Shown here: positions 10,994-22,631 of the stretch, piece after piece | How positions within the stretch are numbered: the first letter of the stretch is position 1 | Layout: the number at the start of each line of letters is the position of its first letter | Assembly: GCF_000346465.2 (NCBI RefSeq) | Contig: NC_034012.1 | Coordinates: 16,364,789-16,428,788 of the forward strand | Reading direction: 5' to 3' | Source: Prunus persica | Lineage: Eukaryota > Streptophyta > Magnoliopsida > Rosales > Rosaceae | Length of the DNA: 64,000 nucleotides | The notes under the pieces: generated by a model | Told to the model about the DNA's origin: nothing | The model's database searches: none | What the model saw: only the letters and a program-made list of their open reading frames with translations | Translations under genes and position numbers: made by a program

Positions 10994-11575
10994 GTAATGG
11001 AAAATATTTCAGATATAGGATTAGACGATACAAGTCTTTTCTCTCATAATCAGCGAACTTCTTGTTGAGATAGTTGACTGTCAATTAAATGCATTAATTT
11101 TTAGGTTTGAAATGCAAAACATTTGGTTGATTTTTTTGTTTTTGGTTAATAGTTCAAACTACGTTTGGTTGAACTTTTTGTTTTTGGTTAATAGTTCAAA
11201 CTACTTGATACGTTTTGTTGAAAAGTTGTAATTGTAAGATACGGAAGAAAAGTTGTAAAAGCCAAGCCTTTGTACACCTACAAAGTCATAAGTCGCTTCA
11301 CCATTACTAGTTCTATAGTCTGCCATTCAAGTATATTATAGACTTTGTACACCCAATTAATGAGGTCTTCGCTTCGGTTTTCTTTTGTGGTAAAATCTCT
11401 CTTCGACGTATATATTGATCGGTTTGAAGAATATGTGGCTGTGGTTGTTTCCCACTTTATCAGTTTGTAAGCGACGTTTTGAAGTTTCATTTCAAGCTAA
11501 ATTTAAAAAAAGAAATACGAATTCTTTGTTATTGGCTTTAATTGCTCCTAAGTCCTAGCACTCTGATTTGCTCCA
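10994..11575. other. Intergenic between divergent RLP loci
   Basis: No gene seen. A tandem pair of about 44 bp (core TTTTGTTTTTGGTTAATAG) lies at 11,119-11,205. The rest is unremarkable AT-rich DNA. Confidence 0.6.
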
Positions 11576-11583
11576 ATATATAA
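11575..11583 (+). promoter_or_regulatory. TATA box of the RLP 5' fragment
   Basis: ATATATAAACACAAACCTGC lies about 65 nt upstream of the ATG at 11,645. The same TATAAA-ACAAACCTG context precedes the intact RLP gene, which supports common ancestry of the two promoters. Confidence 0.5.
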
Positions 11584-11644
11584 ACACAAACCTGCAGACA
11601 ATCTAAATCTATCAAAAACCAGACACATTCAAGAAGAAATAAAC

Positions 11645-11980
11645 ATGCTACTGCAGTCTGCTCTCCCACTGTCTCATGGCTTCCTTTTCATCCTCTTGTT
11701 CTCTTCCATTATTTCTACAAATATTCATGCATGCAACCAAACTGAATGCAGAACCCCCATGTCCTTCTCCCCCAATACGTCTTCTCATCCTATAAATTGG
11801 ACTTCCCTTAGTTCTTTCCATTTAGTGGGCATCCCTCATCGTCAACAAGGTCGGCTTCTAGATGCAGGAGACACCAGTAAAGGCGGTAATTTTCCCCCAC
11901 TTAAGAAACATATTTCACCCACAATTTATAATTTAGATCAATGGAATTTGATTGCTTGGGTCCAAAAGTATTGTATATGA
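11645..11980 (+). pseudogene. RLP 5' fragment (signal peptide and LRR cap only)
   Basis: The first 100 or so residues match the start of the RLP at 8262-10475: a hydrophobic signal (GFLFILLFSSIISTNIHACN), then NWTSLSSFHLVGI in place of NWTSIDCCHWEGI, then GGNFPPLKKHI in place of GGIFPSLENLT. The paired cap cysteines are lost, and no LRRs follow before the stop. It is oriented away from the intact gene, with a preserved promoter-like upstream region. It is a decayed paralogue rather than a working short secreted protein. Confidence 0.75.
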
Positions 11981-11983
11981 ACA

Positions 11984-12670
11984 TGGCATCCCGACGTGAT
12001 GTTATCGATTCACACAAATTTAGAATATGTTACTTATGAGTCACCACATGTTATAATTTGAATGAATTGGTAACGTGCCACATGGTGTTATAACTAAACA
12101 CAATTCTTCATATCTTTTTATTTTTTAGGATTAAATACTTTTTGGTTATTGGGTTTTATATGAAAATTCAATTTGGTCACTGAGAAAAAAATTTAGCCAA
12201 ATTTGTCATTGTGTTTCTCAAAGTACACAATTTATAGACATTCGCATGGTTTTATATATACTAATCCATTGTCTGGTTTTATTACTTTGAGCAGGGGTCA
12301 TTGGAAATAGGAGTTAGATTTCATGGATGCAAGCTTTTTCATTGTGGATCTCCATTTTGGTGGCGCTCCACAATATATCACGTTACTCGGTTTCAAGAGT
12401 TTATTCGAATTGTATCTTCATATATTTTAGAATGCTCCATCAATCTTTTCAGCGACACCTTCACTCTCCATATCTGCAGGCAAACGCGTGAATAAGCCTT
12501 AATGCATCTATAAAAAAATACATACATTAGTACCAACTTATTTATTTACTTCCAATCTCAGCAGCCTCAGAAATTGGCCAAGAGATTATCTTGTATCCAA
12601 GCTTGATGAATCAATGATAACTTGGGCTTTACGTAATCCATCTCCCAAATCAAACTACTTTGATTGCACT
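11984..12670. other. Intergenic, nothing recognised
   Basis: AT-rich DNA with only short spurious frames. No family, TIR or LTR seen. Confidence 0.5.
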
Positions 12671-13754
12671 TTACCTCATATGATTTTTCAGTCTTTTTAA
12701 TATAATAGCTTGCAGGCATCATATATTTACAAATTAGAAATCATATGAGGTAAAGCCTAGTAGGTGTTGGGGTATATCAGAAAAGGCCTCGGTACTATTA
12801 GTAGTGGAACCATTCATAAGGCCTCGGTGCTATTAGTAGTGGAACCATTCATTATATGTTGTATTTTATTTAGTCAATTTTTCAATTGTGAGACTTTATA
12901 CCCTTCAACAGAAAACTACCACCATCTGCGCTTTACATCATGCAACTTCTTTCTGTAGGGACAAGTACAGGTTATATATACAACTATGATGTCATACATA
13001 ATTTAGGCTGACCTATCTTAACAAGAATCTAAAGCTTAACAAACATCTATTAGAAGATGGAGCAACATCAAACTAAACTCAAATATAACCCATCACATCC
13101 ATCATATTGACAACAAATTGAAAACTTCTTCCAGTTAAAGGTGCTCCTATCATTTATCTTGTGGTGTGAATAGAGAATAAGGGTTTCTTCACATACATGA
13201 AGTTAGGTAAAGACTGCAGTTCTTAAGCTATAAAAGAGATGATGTTAACAGAAAACATACTTGTCAACACTTTGAACAGCTATTGCAGTTGAATACACAA
13301 TAGGTGCCCAACCAAGAACACGAAGCTTTTCCCTAACATCCTGCTCATAGTATGTTGCAGTATGCTGGTTTTTATTCGGTATGGTATCCCATTTGTTTAC
13401 AACTATCAGGCAGCCTTTACCTTCTCTTTCTATCCTAAGAGATACACAAGAAATATACATGTGGAAAAGAAAACATCTCATTAATCAAAATTCCAAGATG
13501 CCAATATTGCTTGAAGAAATTTCGAGACGCATATTATATGATCAAAGCTTAAAAAAATGTCTTGGAAGAAAAAAAAGAGGCTAAGTTTTCACTATTACTC
13601 ATTCTTCTATGAGTTATTAGATAATAAACTATAAACTAAATACTACAAATATGAATATCTTTAGCATCAAAGAGCTTTCATAAGAACTGGACCAAATATA
13701 TATAGTTGAAAGTTTTCTAAAACATGACAACTTTTTTTGCTATCTTTTCAGTGA
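12671..13754 (-). other. Chimeric duplicate of DER gene segments
   Basis: Positions 12,671-12,745 match the DER 3' flank at 20,669-20,753. From 12,751 to 13,754 the sequence matches the DER intron-exon-intron segment 27,714-28,705. The roughly 2 kb that separated these parts in the ancestral gene (its last exons) is missing. A 35-bp stretch (GGCCTCGGT...CCATTCAT) is tandemly doubled at 12,786-12,852. The match stops exactly where a CACTA terminus begins at 13,755. Confidence 0.85.
13261..13436 (-). pseudogene. Duplicated DER exon (second GTPase domain, NKxD motif)
   Basis: This is a copy of the DER exon at 28,186-28,378. It translates without a break and keeps the G4 motif of the second GTPase domain (LIVVNKWDTIPNKNQ) and EQDVREKLRVLGWAPIVYST. 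The upstream splice acceptor region is partly deleted: about 19 nt present at 28,360-28,378 are absent here. With no neighbouring exons it cannot be functional. Its value is as a reference for the damaged exon at 28.2 kb. Confidence 0.8.
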
Positions 13755-14280
13755 ACACTAGTAAAAAAAAACCCCTTGCGCGACCAAATTTTGCGCGACG
13801 AAAAACTATTCGTCGCTCAAAGTCACTTTGCACGACGAAACTTGAAACTTTGTCACTCAAAGTCTTGCGCGACCAAATTTTGCTCGACGAAAAATAATTC
13901 GTCGCGCAAAGTCACTTCGCGCGACAAACTTTTACGCGACGACAATACATCGTCGCTCAAAGTCTTGCGCGACCAACTTTGCGCGACGAAAAATAATTCA
14001 TTGCTCAAAGTGACTTTGAGCGACGAAAAGTAAACTTCGTCGCGCAAAGTCCTTATAAAAATAAATAAAATATTTTTTAAAATCTTTGCATGACGTAATC
14101 CAAACATTTTGTCACTTAAACCAATTTATTTTTGTTTTTTTATTTTGTATGCATAACACTTAAGAAATTAAACGGTATATATATTTATTAAGTAGCTTTA
14201 AATTTATTATTTTAGATCGGATCAGATTTTTATTAGAAAAATATATTATTGTTGTTCGGATTGAGTTTTGTTAGAAAATA

Positions 14281-15549
14281 TATATTTTAAATTGACGATC
14301 GAATAGTTCATTGTATTCATATAGGGTCAAGGAGTGTAGCGGTAAAAAATCATCAAAATCGGAGTTAAAATAACCGTTAAATCGTAATTTTTCATTATAA
14401 CCGTCGAAAAGTTTTGTCCCATTACTTGATCTCTGAATGTTTATTTTTTCCGATTTTTGGCGTATATGATCTCGAAGTATAAACAAACAAGTTTGACGGT
14501 TGGATCGTTGAAACTAGTTTTTTTGAATGCATATGCCATCAAAACAATATATTCACTAACAATTAAGAGTTTATTTATACTTTCGTTAAATATAACATAA
14601 GATTTTGTGGTATCCACTAGTGTAAATATTTTAAATTGAAGATCAAATTTAGTCATTGTATTCATATAGGGTCAAGGAGTGTAGCTGTAAAAAATCATCA
14701 AAATCGGAGTTAAAATAACCGTTGAATCATGATTTTTCATTTATAACCGTCGAAAAGTTTTGTCCCGTTACTTGATCTATGAATGTTTATTTTTTCCGAT
14801 TTTTGGCATACATGATCTCGAAGTATAAACAAACAAGTTTGACGGTTGGATCGTTGAAACTAGTTTCGTAGAATGTGTATGCCATCAAAACAATATATTC
14901 ACTAACAATTAAGAGTTTATTTATATTTTCGTTAAATATAACATAAGATTTTGTGGTATCCACTAGTGTAAATATTTTAAATTGAAGATCAAATTCAGTC
15001 ATTGTATTCATATAGGGTCAAGGAGTGTAGCTGTAAAAAATCATCAAAGTCGGAGTTAAAATAACCGTTAAATCATGATTTTTTATTTATAACTGTCAAA
15101 AAGTTTTGTCCCGTTACTTGATCTATGAATGTTTATTTTTTTTATTTTTGGCGTATATGATCTCAAAGTATAAAAAAACAAGTTTGACGGTTGGATCGTT
15201 GAAACTAGTTTCGTAGAATGCATATGCCATCAAAACAATATATTCACTAACAATTAAGAGTTTATTTATACTTTCGTTAAATATAACATAAGATTTTGTG
15301 GTATCCACTAGTGCAAATGTTTTAAATTGAAGATCAAATTCAGTCATTGTACTCATATAGGGTCAAGGAGTGTAGCTGTAAAAAAATCATCAAAATCGGA
15401 GTTAAAATAACCGTTGAATCATGATTTTTCATTTATAACTATCGAAAAGTTTTATCCCGTTACTAGATCTCTGAATATTTATTTTTTGCGATTTTTGGAG
15501 TATACGATCTTGAAGTATATACAAACAAGTCTTACGGTTGGATCGTTGA
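14281..15549. repeat. Tandem array, about 3.6 copies of a 345-bp unit
   Basis: The landmark CATATAGGGTCAAGGAGTG recurs at about 14,321, 14,666, 15,012 and 15,357, a spacing of 345-346 bp. Units are highly similar. The repeated minus-strand frames (14,441-14,665, 14,787-15,011, 15,123-15,356) come from the repetition and are not genes. Confidence 0.9.
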
Positions 15550-15799
15550 ATGGTGTGTGTATATATATATATATATATTTATTAAGTAGCTTTAAATTTA
15601 TTTATTTTGTACGTATAACACTTAAGAAATTGAATAGTATATATATTTATTAAGTAGCTTTCACCTTTATTATATTTTAAATCATAAAATAAATTTTTTT
15701 ATTTTTTATTATTCAAAACAATTATTTTTATAAATATTGTGCTACGTTTTCGTCTCTCAAAAGTTTGCGCGACCAACAGTTCGTCGTGCAAAACTCAAA

Positions 15800-16375
15800 A
15801 AATTTGGGTGAGTACCAAAAATGGGACGCGGGTTTTTAAAATAAAAAAAAAACTTTAGACTTTGCGCGACCAATATTTTTTGTCGCTCAAAACTTTGCGC
15901 GACCAATATATATTTTTCATCGCGCCAAAATTTGGCGGGTACCAAAAATGGGACGCGGGACTTTTTTTATATAATTGTTTTAGACTTTGCCGACCAATAT
16001 GTACTTTTCGTCGCGCAAAAATTTAAAAATTTTGGCGGGTACCAAAAATGGGATGCGGGAATTTTTTTTAGACTTTGCGCGACCAATTTTCCTATATTCG
16101 TCGCGCAAAGTTAAATTTTTGGCGGGTACCAAAAATGGGATGTGGGAATTTTTTTTTAAAAAAATAAATTTTTTAGACTTTGCGCGACCAATTTTCCTAT
16201 ATTCGTCGCGCAAAGTTAAATTTTGGCGGGTACCAAAAATGGGATGCGAGAATTTTTTTTTTTTAAATAATTTTTTTTAGACTTTGCGCGACCAATATGT
16301 ATTTTTCGTCGCGCAAAGTTAAATTTTGGCGGGTACCAAAAATGGGATGCGGGAATTTTTTTTTTAAAAAAAATT
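15800..16375. repeat. Tandem array of about 100-bp units with GCGCGAC palindromic motifs
   Basis: GGTACCAAAAATGGGA (first copy AGTACC) recurs near 15,811, 15,937, 16,038, 16,123, 16,228 and 16,330. Each unit also carries CTTTGCGCGACCAAT and TTCGTCGCGCAAAG, complementary motifs that could pair or serve as transposase binding sites. Confidence 0.88.
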
Positions 16376-17015
16376 TTGTCGCTCAAAACTTTGCGAGACC
16401 AATATGTTTCGTCGCGCAAAACTTTGCGCGACCAACAATATGTTTCGTCGCGCAAAGTGATACGATTTTTAAAACCAAAATAACTCCTCCACCATTTTCT
16501 CAATGCCTTTCTCTACTCTTACCTCTCCTCTCTCTTTCCCTCTCCCCAAATTCCACCCTTTCTCTCACACTCACTCCTCTCACTTAATCTCTCATATCTC
16601 TCTTCACTATCTCTCACTCTCACTCACTCTCTCATCTATCTTTTCACTATCTCTCACTCTCTCATCTCTCTATCACTATCTTATCTAATTCTCTCACACT
16701 CACTTCTCCCTCTCATTCTCACTCACTCTCAATCTTGCCAAAAGGTATATTCTCTCCAAATTTGAAATTTTTTTCATTAATATGTGTTTTTGGAGTTAGT
16801 TTTGAGTTTGTGTGGGGTTTGGGGTTGAGTATAGGGGAGATATTGGAGTTTGGGTTGGATTTGTGGTATAACAATTTTAGGGGAGATTATGCATTCTTTT
16901 TGTTGTTGTTGTTGTTATATGACCATATTTGTTTTTTTGTAGGTAATCATCGAGACTTTGATGGCTAAAGTTGAGGATTAGGAAGCTATCAAAAGATTTC
17001 ATCCGCCACTACCAC

Positions 17016-18740
17016 CACAATACGCTTCTATCTTCCAAGCAAACATCCTTTTTTTCCCCTTAGCTACCTTAAACTTGTGCATAAGCTCTTGAGCTATCAT
17101 TATATTATCAGTTATATGGCGGCCTGGCACAAAACTACTTGATTGGGACTAATCAAGTTGGGCAAAATAGTGCGCAGACGAGAAACCAAAATCTTAGAGA
17201 TGACTTTATACAAGGTGCAGCACAAACTGATTGGTCTAAACTGAACCATAGAGTGAGGATTCTCCACCTTTGGCACCAAAGTAATTAAAGTGACATTAAG
17301 TTCCATAGGGAAACTACTCTTCTGAAAAGCTTCACACACCATAGTATATATATCAGGAGCACACAAGTCCCACTGATGCTGATAAAAACAAGCAGGAAAC
17401 CCATCAACACCAGGGGCCTTAAGACCACCAATACCAAATACATTATCCTTCACTTCCAAAAAATCAATTTTTTTCACCAAGGAAGAAATCTCACCATCAG
17501 TGACTGAAGGGGAAAAACAGGGAAGACTCACATTAATAGCAGCTTGAGCAGGAGCAAAGAGTTTGGAAAAGAAACCCACAACCAAATCTCTAATACCTGC
17601 AGCATCCTCCACCCAAACCCCTTCATTATCCTTTAATCGTTCAATTCTATTTCTCCTCCGTCTAATTATAGTTGTGAGATGAAAAAACTTAGTATTTCTA
17701 TCCCCTTCCTGAAGCCATCTCAACCTGGATTTCTAATGCCAAAACAGAGCTTCTTGATCCAGAATAGAATTAAACTTATCGTGCAATTGCACTTCCAAAT
17801 TACTCAGAAAAGAATTGGGCCCCTTACAAAGGGCTCTCTGGATCCCAGACAACCTAGCCAACACCCCTGCTTTCTTTTGTCTAAGATGCCCAAACACATT
17901 TTTATTCCACAACTTAAGGGGCTCAACAAAAGCACAAGACTTATTGAAAGCAGAGCCAGAACAGCCCAACCAATTCTCGGAAACAAACTAACTGAACTGA
18001 GCATGCTTCAACCACATTGCCTCAAACTGAAATGGCCGCAAATGAGGAGTATACATAATTGAAGACTGCAAGTAAATCTTAATTGGACTGTGATCAGATT
18101 TAGTTCAAGGCAAGTGCCTCACATAAGCTTCAGCAAACACACGCCTCCAAAGAATGTTACAAACAGCCCTGTCAAGCCTTTCCAAGATCCTTTTGTTAGT
18201 CCAAGTGTACTTAGGGCCAGTGAAGTGCAAATCACACATTTCATTCTCATCAAACCAAGCTTTGAAACCTCTTAAACGACCAGAGGAACTCCACCTAACT
18301 TGTCATCAAAATGAAGCAAATCGTTGAAATCCCCAGCCAAGAGCCAAGGCATATCATGACAGCTAGTGACGAAATTAAGATAATCCCAGAGTTAAGCCCT
18401 TTTAACCTCACAAGGCTTAGCATAAATAGCTGAAAAGAGCCAAGGAGACTGCCCAGGCCAAGAAACACACGCAGAGATAGCTTGATCATGAGTACCAATG
18501 ATCTCCACATTCACCTTGGAATCATCCCAAAGCAGCCATAGTCCCCCAAAAAAACCCACAGGATCAACAATCTCAAAACAAGGAAAACCCAAAGACTTAA
18601 CCATTGACACAGCTTTGGAGCCACTTATCCTTGGCTCACACAAATAAAATCTCCATATGATGAACACGAATCAATTCCATCATATTATTCCTAAACTTAG
18701 TGCCTGAAGCACCCCTTGCATTCCAACAAAGAATATTCAT
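17016..18740 (-). pseudogene. LINE ORF2: endonuclease and partial reverse transcriptase
   Basis: ORF2 starts at the ATG at 18,740 (MNILCWNARGASGTKF, the usual plant L1 endonuclease start). The endonuclease continues with ISGSKAVSMVKSLGF, GLWLLWDD and WLLAGDFNDLL. The RT region shows MRWLQEGDRNTKFFH, APGVDGFPACFYQ and FRPISLCCTLYKVISKIL, then GRHITDNIMIAQELMHKFK in a shifted frame, and ends near 17,016. Several stops and frameshifts break it (for example a stop after LFV near 18,637 and a frame change near 17,125). It is not functional. Confidence 0.85.
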
Positions 18741-18794
18741 AAAAACAATCAATAAAGGTGAATAACCTAAGGGCTAACCCTTAACAGTCAAAAT

Positions 18795-20460
18795 TCATAT
18801 CTTCACCTGTGGTGAAGGTACTATCTGCCAACGCCTCATTAGGTCCACATGACTTGCAGCCAGGTCCACTTTCTCTGTTGGAATCAAGCCCTCCTGAGCA
18901 GAAGCAGCCAGAGAATCAACATCTACATCGATATCCACCTCTTCCTCAGTATCAGAACAATTAGTGGCTATCTTGGGTGGTCGATGGCCAAAGTGATAGA
19001 CCCCTGTAGCCCGATACGCATCTTGACCATTCGTCCAAATATTCAATTGGTCAGTCAAAGATATTTTCCCACCAAATTTCTTACCCTCATAAACCAGATT
19101 ACTTTTGTTCACCAACTGTCCAACTTTAGAATAGCTAGCATCCTTCACCTTATCAACAGTAGCCTGCACTTTCCCCTTTTCCTTTCATATTAGAAATGTC
19201 ATTCAGGACAGTTCTAGCTTTACCAAGATTAGTCTTAGACTTGGTCCAAACTTTTGATCCCTTTCCAGCATCTTTAACTTATGATCCCAACTACTCTGTG
19301 CAAGTTTGAGTAGCCTCAACCCTCTCAGCCCTACCATCAATCCCAAAATTCTCATCCACCTGTCTCAAAGCATCAAATCTAGAACCCGTATTTCGACCTC
19401 CCTTGCCTCCAACTTCCTGAGTCACACCTTTAGATCTCCGTCGAGCTGGAACATTCATCCATGGCCCAAGCAAATTCTCAGTAAAAGCATTAATACCTTC
19501 TTTCCCCATTACAGTATCACCTTCTACCAAACCATCATCACCCAAAGTGGATCCATCACCAGTCTTCTCCACAGTGGCAGCATCTGGCACATCACAGTGC
19601 TCCCTTTTGTGACCATATCGACCACACATATAACAAATGTCCGGAAAGCCTTCATACTCCACATTGTACCAAACATTGTTAATTTGGACAAAAGCCTCAA
19701 GAGGCCGAGACAAGTCCAACTCTACACAAAGTCGTGCAAATTTCCCCCGATTCTGAGAAGTAGTGAGAGCATCAATCTTCAGCAACTTCCCCAACAAATT
19801 CCCAATTCTTTTCAAAGCTCATACATCGAAACACTCCAGTTGAATCGCAGAGACACGAATCCAAGCGGCCATTCGAGTGATCTTCGCAGTAGCAGGACAA
19901 AACCCAGGCCTCCATTTCTGCATAACCAAATACTGGCCAGCGATGATCCATGGTCCCCTAGTGAAAACGAAATTAATATCCTCCTCAAGCTCAAAGCGAA
20001 CCACAAAGTAATCATTGACCAAATCAACTAGTTTCCACCCTCCAATTAGGCTCCACTTTTGTTGAAGTCGAGCATGGAGATAGTTGTAGGTATGTGATCT
20101 CCCAAGGAGTTTGATAATAAGAGCATTCTGCCAAGGTCTGCAGAGACGATCCATGGCGCGATCCAAAAACTGGATGCACGGCCCACGATCACCACGAGAA
20201 ATAGTCACATCCTCATCGTCATTCAAACCCTCATATTCTGCCTCTAAAGAATTAACATCAATTCCAACATTTCGAACCAGATTTACCTTATTCATGAGCT
20301 CATCCTTGAAGCTCTCAGAACCAGAAGCCCATTTGGGTAGGCCCGTTTCCGCAGATGGCGGCACAGCCAGATTGGGCTCAGACATCATCTGACTATCCAC
20401 ACCTCCAACGTCTGCTGCGCGACTCCGCTTGGGTACCTTGTAATCCTTGGAGGTAATCCT
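18795..20460 (-). pseudogene. LINE ORF1: DUF4283-type nucleic-acid-binding protein
   Basis: The N-terminal half matches the plant DUF4283 pattern (WSLIGGWKLVDLVNDYFVV, FTRGPWIIAGQYLVMQKW). A CCHC zinc knuckle follows (CYMCGRYGHKREHC, about 19,600-19,645), then an acidic C-terminus ending near 18,795. An in-frame TGA at 19,819-19,821 separates the two halves, and a frame break lies near 19,170-19,290. In intact LINEs this protein binds the element RNA. The exact start is uncertain; the open frame runs up to 20,691. Confidence 0.75.
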
Positions 20461-20668
20461 TGAGAAAAACTCCAGGCGAGCCTTCCTCCATGGAGAAACG
20501 ACACCCAAAACCACAATCAACAGTAGAAAACTCTCAGATCTACACCGGGAAACCACCCTAGATGGCAGTTCCCAGCCGGCAGCGATGCAAATGAAAACTC
20601 GGAAAATTGGGCTCACATGTGAAGCGCGTGTCAAAAAATCAATGACCTGACTTAGTAATTTCAATGAC

Positions 20669-21153
20669 CTCATATGATTTTTCAGTCTCAAGGAAATGTG
20701 ATGTTCTTTTTAATATAATAGCTTGCAGGCATCATATATTTGCAAATTAGAAATGGCCTACTGGCCAAGCCAAGATGCAAGTGCAGATCTAATTCATTAA
20801 CACAAAACAGGCGTGTGCCAATTATCAAGAAAATCTGCTGGATCTTCATATCATAGTAGTTATTTACATTGAATCCAAAGTATATTAAAAGGCCTACAAA
20901 CCCAACAAACAAAAAAAGTAAATTCAAAGGCTTAACTTGCAAGTTCTAAGCCATCACAGGTGAGGGATATACATGCAATGACAGGCCTTTGCCGCATGGG
21001 TTGATAGAATTAATAAAACTGGAGAAAATTTTACACCGCCAACCTTGCAATGCAAGGTACCTTCAGCATCTGGTAAATAGTTTCAGCGGTGCATAAAGCT
21101 GTTCCAGAACAGACTCCTTTCCAGTTCTGAGATGACACTATATTTCATATGCT
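20669..21153 (-). other. 3' flank / 3' UTR of the DER gene
   Basis: Non-coding sequence downstream of the proposed DER stop codon at 21,154. Its far end (20,669-20,753) is duplicated at 12,671-12,745. Confidence 0.6.
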
Positions 21154-21221
21154 TCATGTAGCTAACTCCAATTTTCTGTCACGTGGCACAAGATTTGCTT
21201 GTGTCCTCGTTGCAGCTCTGC
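21154..21221 (-). pseudogene. DER: DER last exon (C-terminal 21 residues and stop)
   Basis: An acceptor TTAACAG precedes the exon. Joined in phase to 21,683 it gives the tail RAATRTQANLVPRDRKLELA plus one residue, then TGA at 21,156-21,154. The basic tail fits plant DER proteins. Confidence 0.65.
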
Positions 21222-21682
21222 CTGTTAACATATATGATTTACAGCCGTTTAAAGTGATTATTTGTCTTCTTGGGCATTCAAAAATCACAAGAACATGGAA
21301 AATTCATGTAGGAAAGAGGACATAATCAAGGGATCAAGAGGGATCTAAAAAGGGGGACTTGGGGGACAGGAAAGTTGATACAAAAAAGTTTTTATACGCA
21401 TCTGCGTATCATGTGGGCAGAAAGTTATTTCATTTGCATATTTGTACAAAACAGAAACAAGCACATATAGTACAGGTTAATTTCTGCAATTCACAAAAAA
21501 CTCAACAACAAAAAATCCACAAAAAGAGAAAACACATCATTAAGTCAACAAAAACCGTACACATGATTGTAGATAGATAGACCACATGAACTCACAAACA
21601 TTTATCACTTTCCATCTCCCAAAAAGAAATATTGATACATGCACGCATGTGCATGCATTAAACAGACAAGATCAGAACTGAC

Positions 21683-21848
21683 CTTCCTCTTTCTCTGTTT
21701 TCCTCCTGTTAGACCAAAGAAGCCGAATTGGAGTTCCCAGAAACCCAGCATCTGATCGCAGTTGCTTCTCCATATAACGGCGGTACGTCTCTGGGAAAAG
21801 TTTTGCATCATTGACAAAGAACACAAATGTTGGTGGCCTTATGGCTGC
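21683..21848 (-). pseudogene. DER: DER exon, KH-like C-terminal domain
   Basis: Acceptor TTTGCAG and donor GTCAGT flank an open exon. It encodes AAIRPPTFVFFVNDAKLF and PETYRRYMEKQLRS, then GTPIRLLW, the conserved end of EngA-type proteins. No damage seen. Confidence 0.85.
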
Positions 21849-21891
21849 CTGCAAATGAATACAAAGTAAAGCACATAATTGTCATGTTCAT

Positions 21892-21923
<32 letters not shown>

Positions 21924-22238
21924 CTGGTTTGTAGTCAATCACATGCAAATTTGAAAGAACAGATACTGTCCTCAGGATAGGCACGCATGGAATATAGTTA
22001 ACACAGTCAATTTTTAGCACTGAATCATCTAAAACCTAATAGCAGTAGAAAACTGTACTTTTCCCGGTCTTAACAGATCATGCTTTCTGTTCATAACAAG
22101 AAAAAATATCTAAATTTCATTGACACTAGCATCCAAAGTTTGCGAGGGTGTCACTTGCCAGGAGTATGATCAACAAGAATGCAAGAGATATATTAATCAC
22201 CCAAAAAACATAAAATGCATCCTACATAAAACAAGAAC

Positions 22239-22389
22239 CTGAGTGCAGTAATAAATGCGCCCTCTTTTGCCACCTCGTGTCCTTGGTGGTGATTTAAAAG
22301 CTAGTGCCTCCTGTACAACTTGATTTACTACAGAAGTACTAAGCCTTCTTGATCTTTCTTTCTCAACTGTGCTAGCAGCAATGATAATC
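22239..22389 (-). pseudogene. DER: DER exon, start of the KH-like domain
   Basis: Acceptor GGTTTTAG and donor GTTCTT. It encodes [19 protein letters not shown] and [18 protein letters not shown]. The upstream intron holds the 4.9-kb copia element at 22,632-27,573. Confidence 0.85.
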
Positions 22390-22626
22390 CTAAAACCAAA
22401 GACAATAATACCATTAATGTAGCCCACGGCCAACATATCTGCAATATGAAAACAAATTCTTGGCATATACAGAGGTTTTCTATCAAGAATAGCATACAAT
22501 ACTAAGACCTTAAATTCCTTGAAACTTCAAACCATTAAAATTATGCATAAGATTCTTGTGAAACTCCATTTGTAACCTGTATAGTGTTTTACTGATACGG
22601 GACACTGTATACCAGAATGTATATAA

Positions 22627-22631
22627 CTCAT
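22627..22631. repeat. Target-site duplication of copia element A (left)
   Basis: CTCAT directly before the left LTR; the same CTCAT follows the right LTR at 27,574-27,578. Confidence 0.9.

Larger units (their letters stand above)
13755..17016 (+). mobile_element. Left part of a CACTA (En/Spm) element
   Basis: The segment begins CACTAGTAAAAAAAA, a CACTA-type terminus, directly after a sequence that continues uninterrupted in the paralogue at 28,705; this fixes the left boundary. Subterminal repeats follow: TTGCGCGACC and TTCGTCGCGCAAAG in both orientations at 13,775-14,060 and 15,750-16,460. A 345-bp tandem array and a roughly 100-bp array lie between them. A CT-rich leader at 16,480-16,740 resembles a 5' UTR, but no transposase was found. 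The right terminus is missing; the element runs into a LINE. Confidence 0.75.
17016..20660 (-). mobile_element. L1-type LINE, 3'-truncated
   Basis: Minus-strand order is ORF1 (DUF4283-like domain and CCHC knuckle), then ORF2 with an AP endonuclease and the first half of a reverse transcriptase. The RT is cut in its early part near 17,016, so the palm motif, the C-terminal end, the 3' UTR and the poly(A) tail are missing. LINEs usually lose the 5' end, so the loss here is by later deletion or recombination. The right edge abuts the DER 3' flank at about 20,660-20,669. Confidence 0.85.

Noticed and set aside
14441..15356. Three similar 74-77 residue frames on the minus strand
   Set aside because: They lie one per unit in the 345-bp tandem array; similarity comes from the repeat, with no family match or start context.
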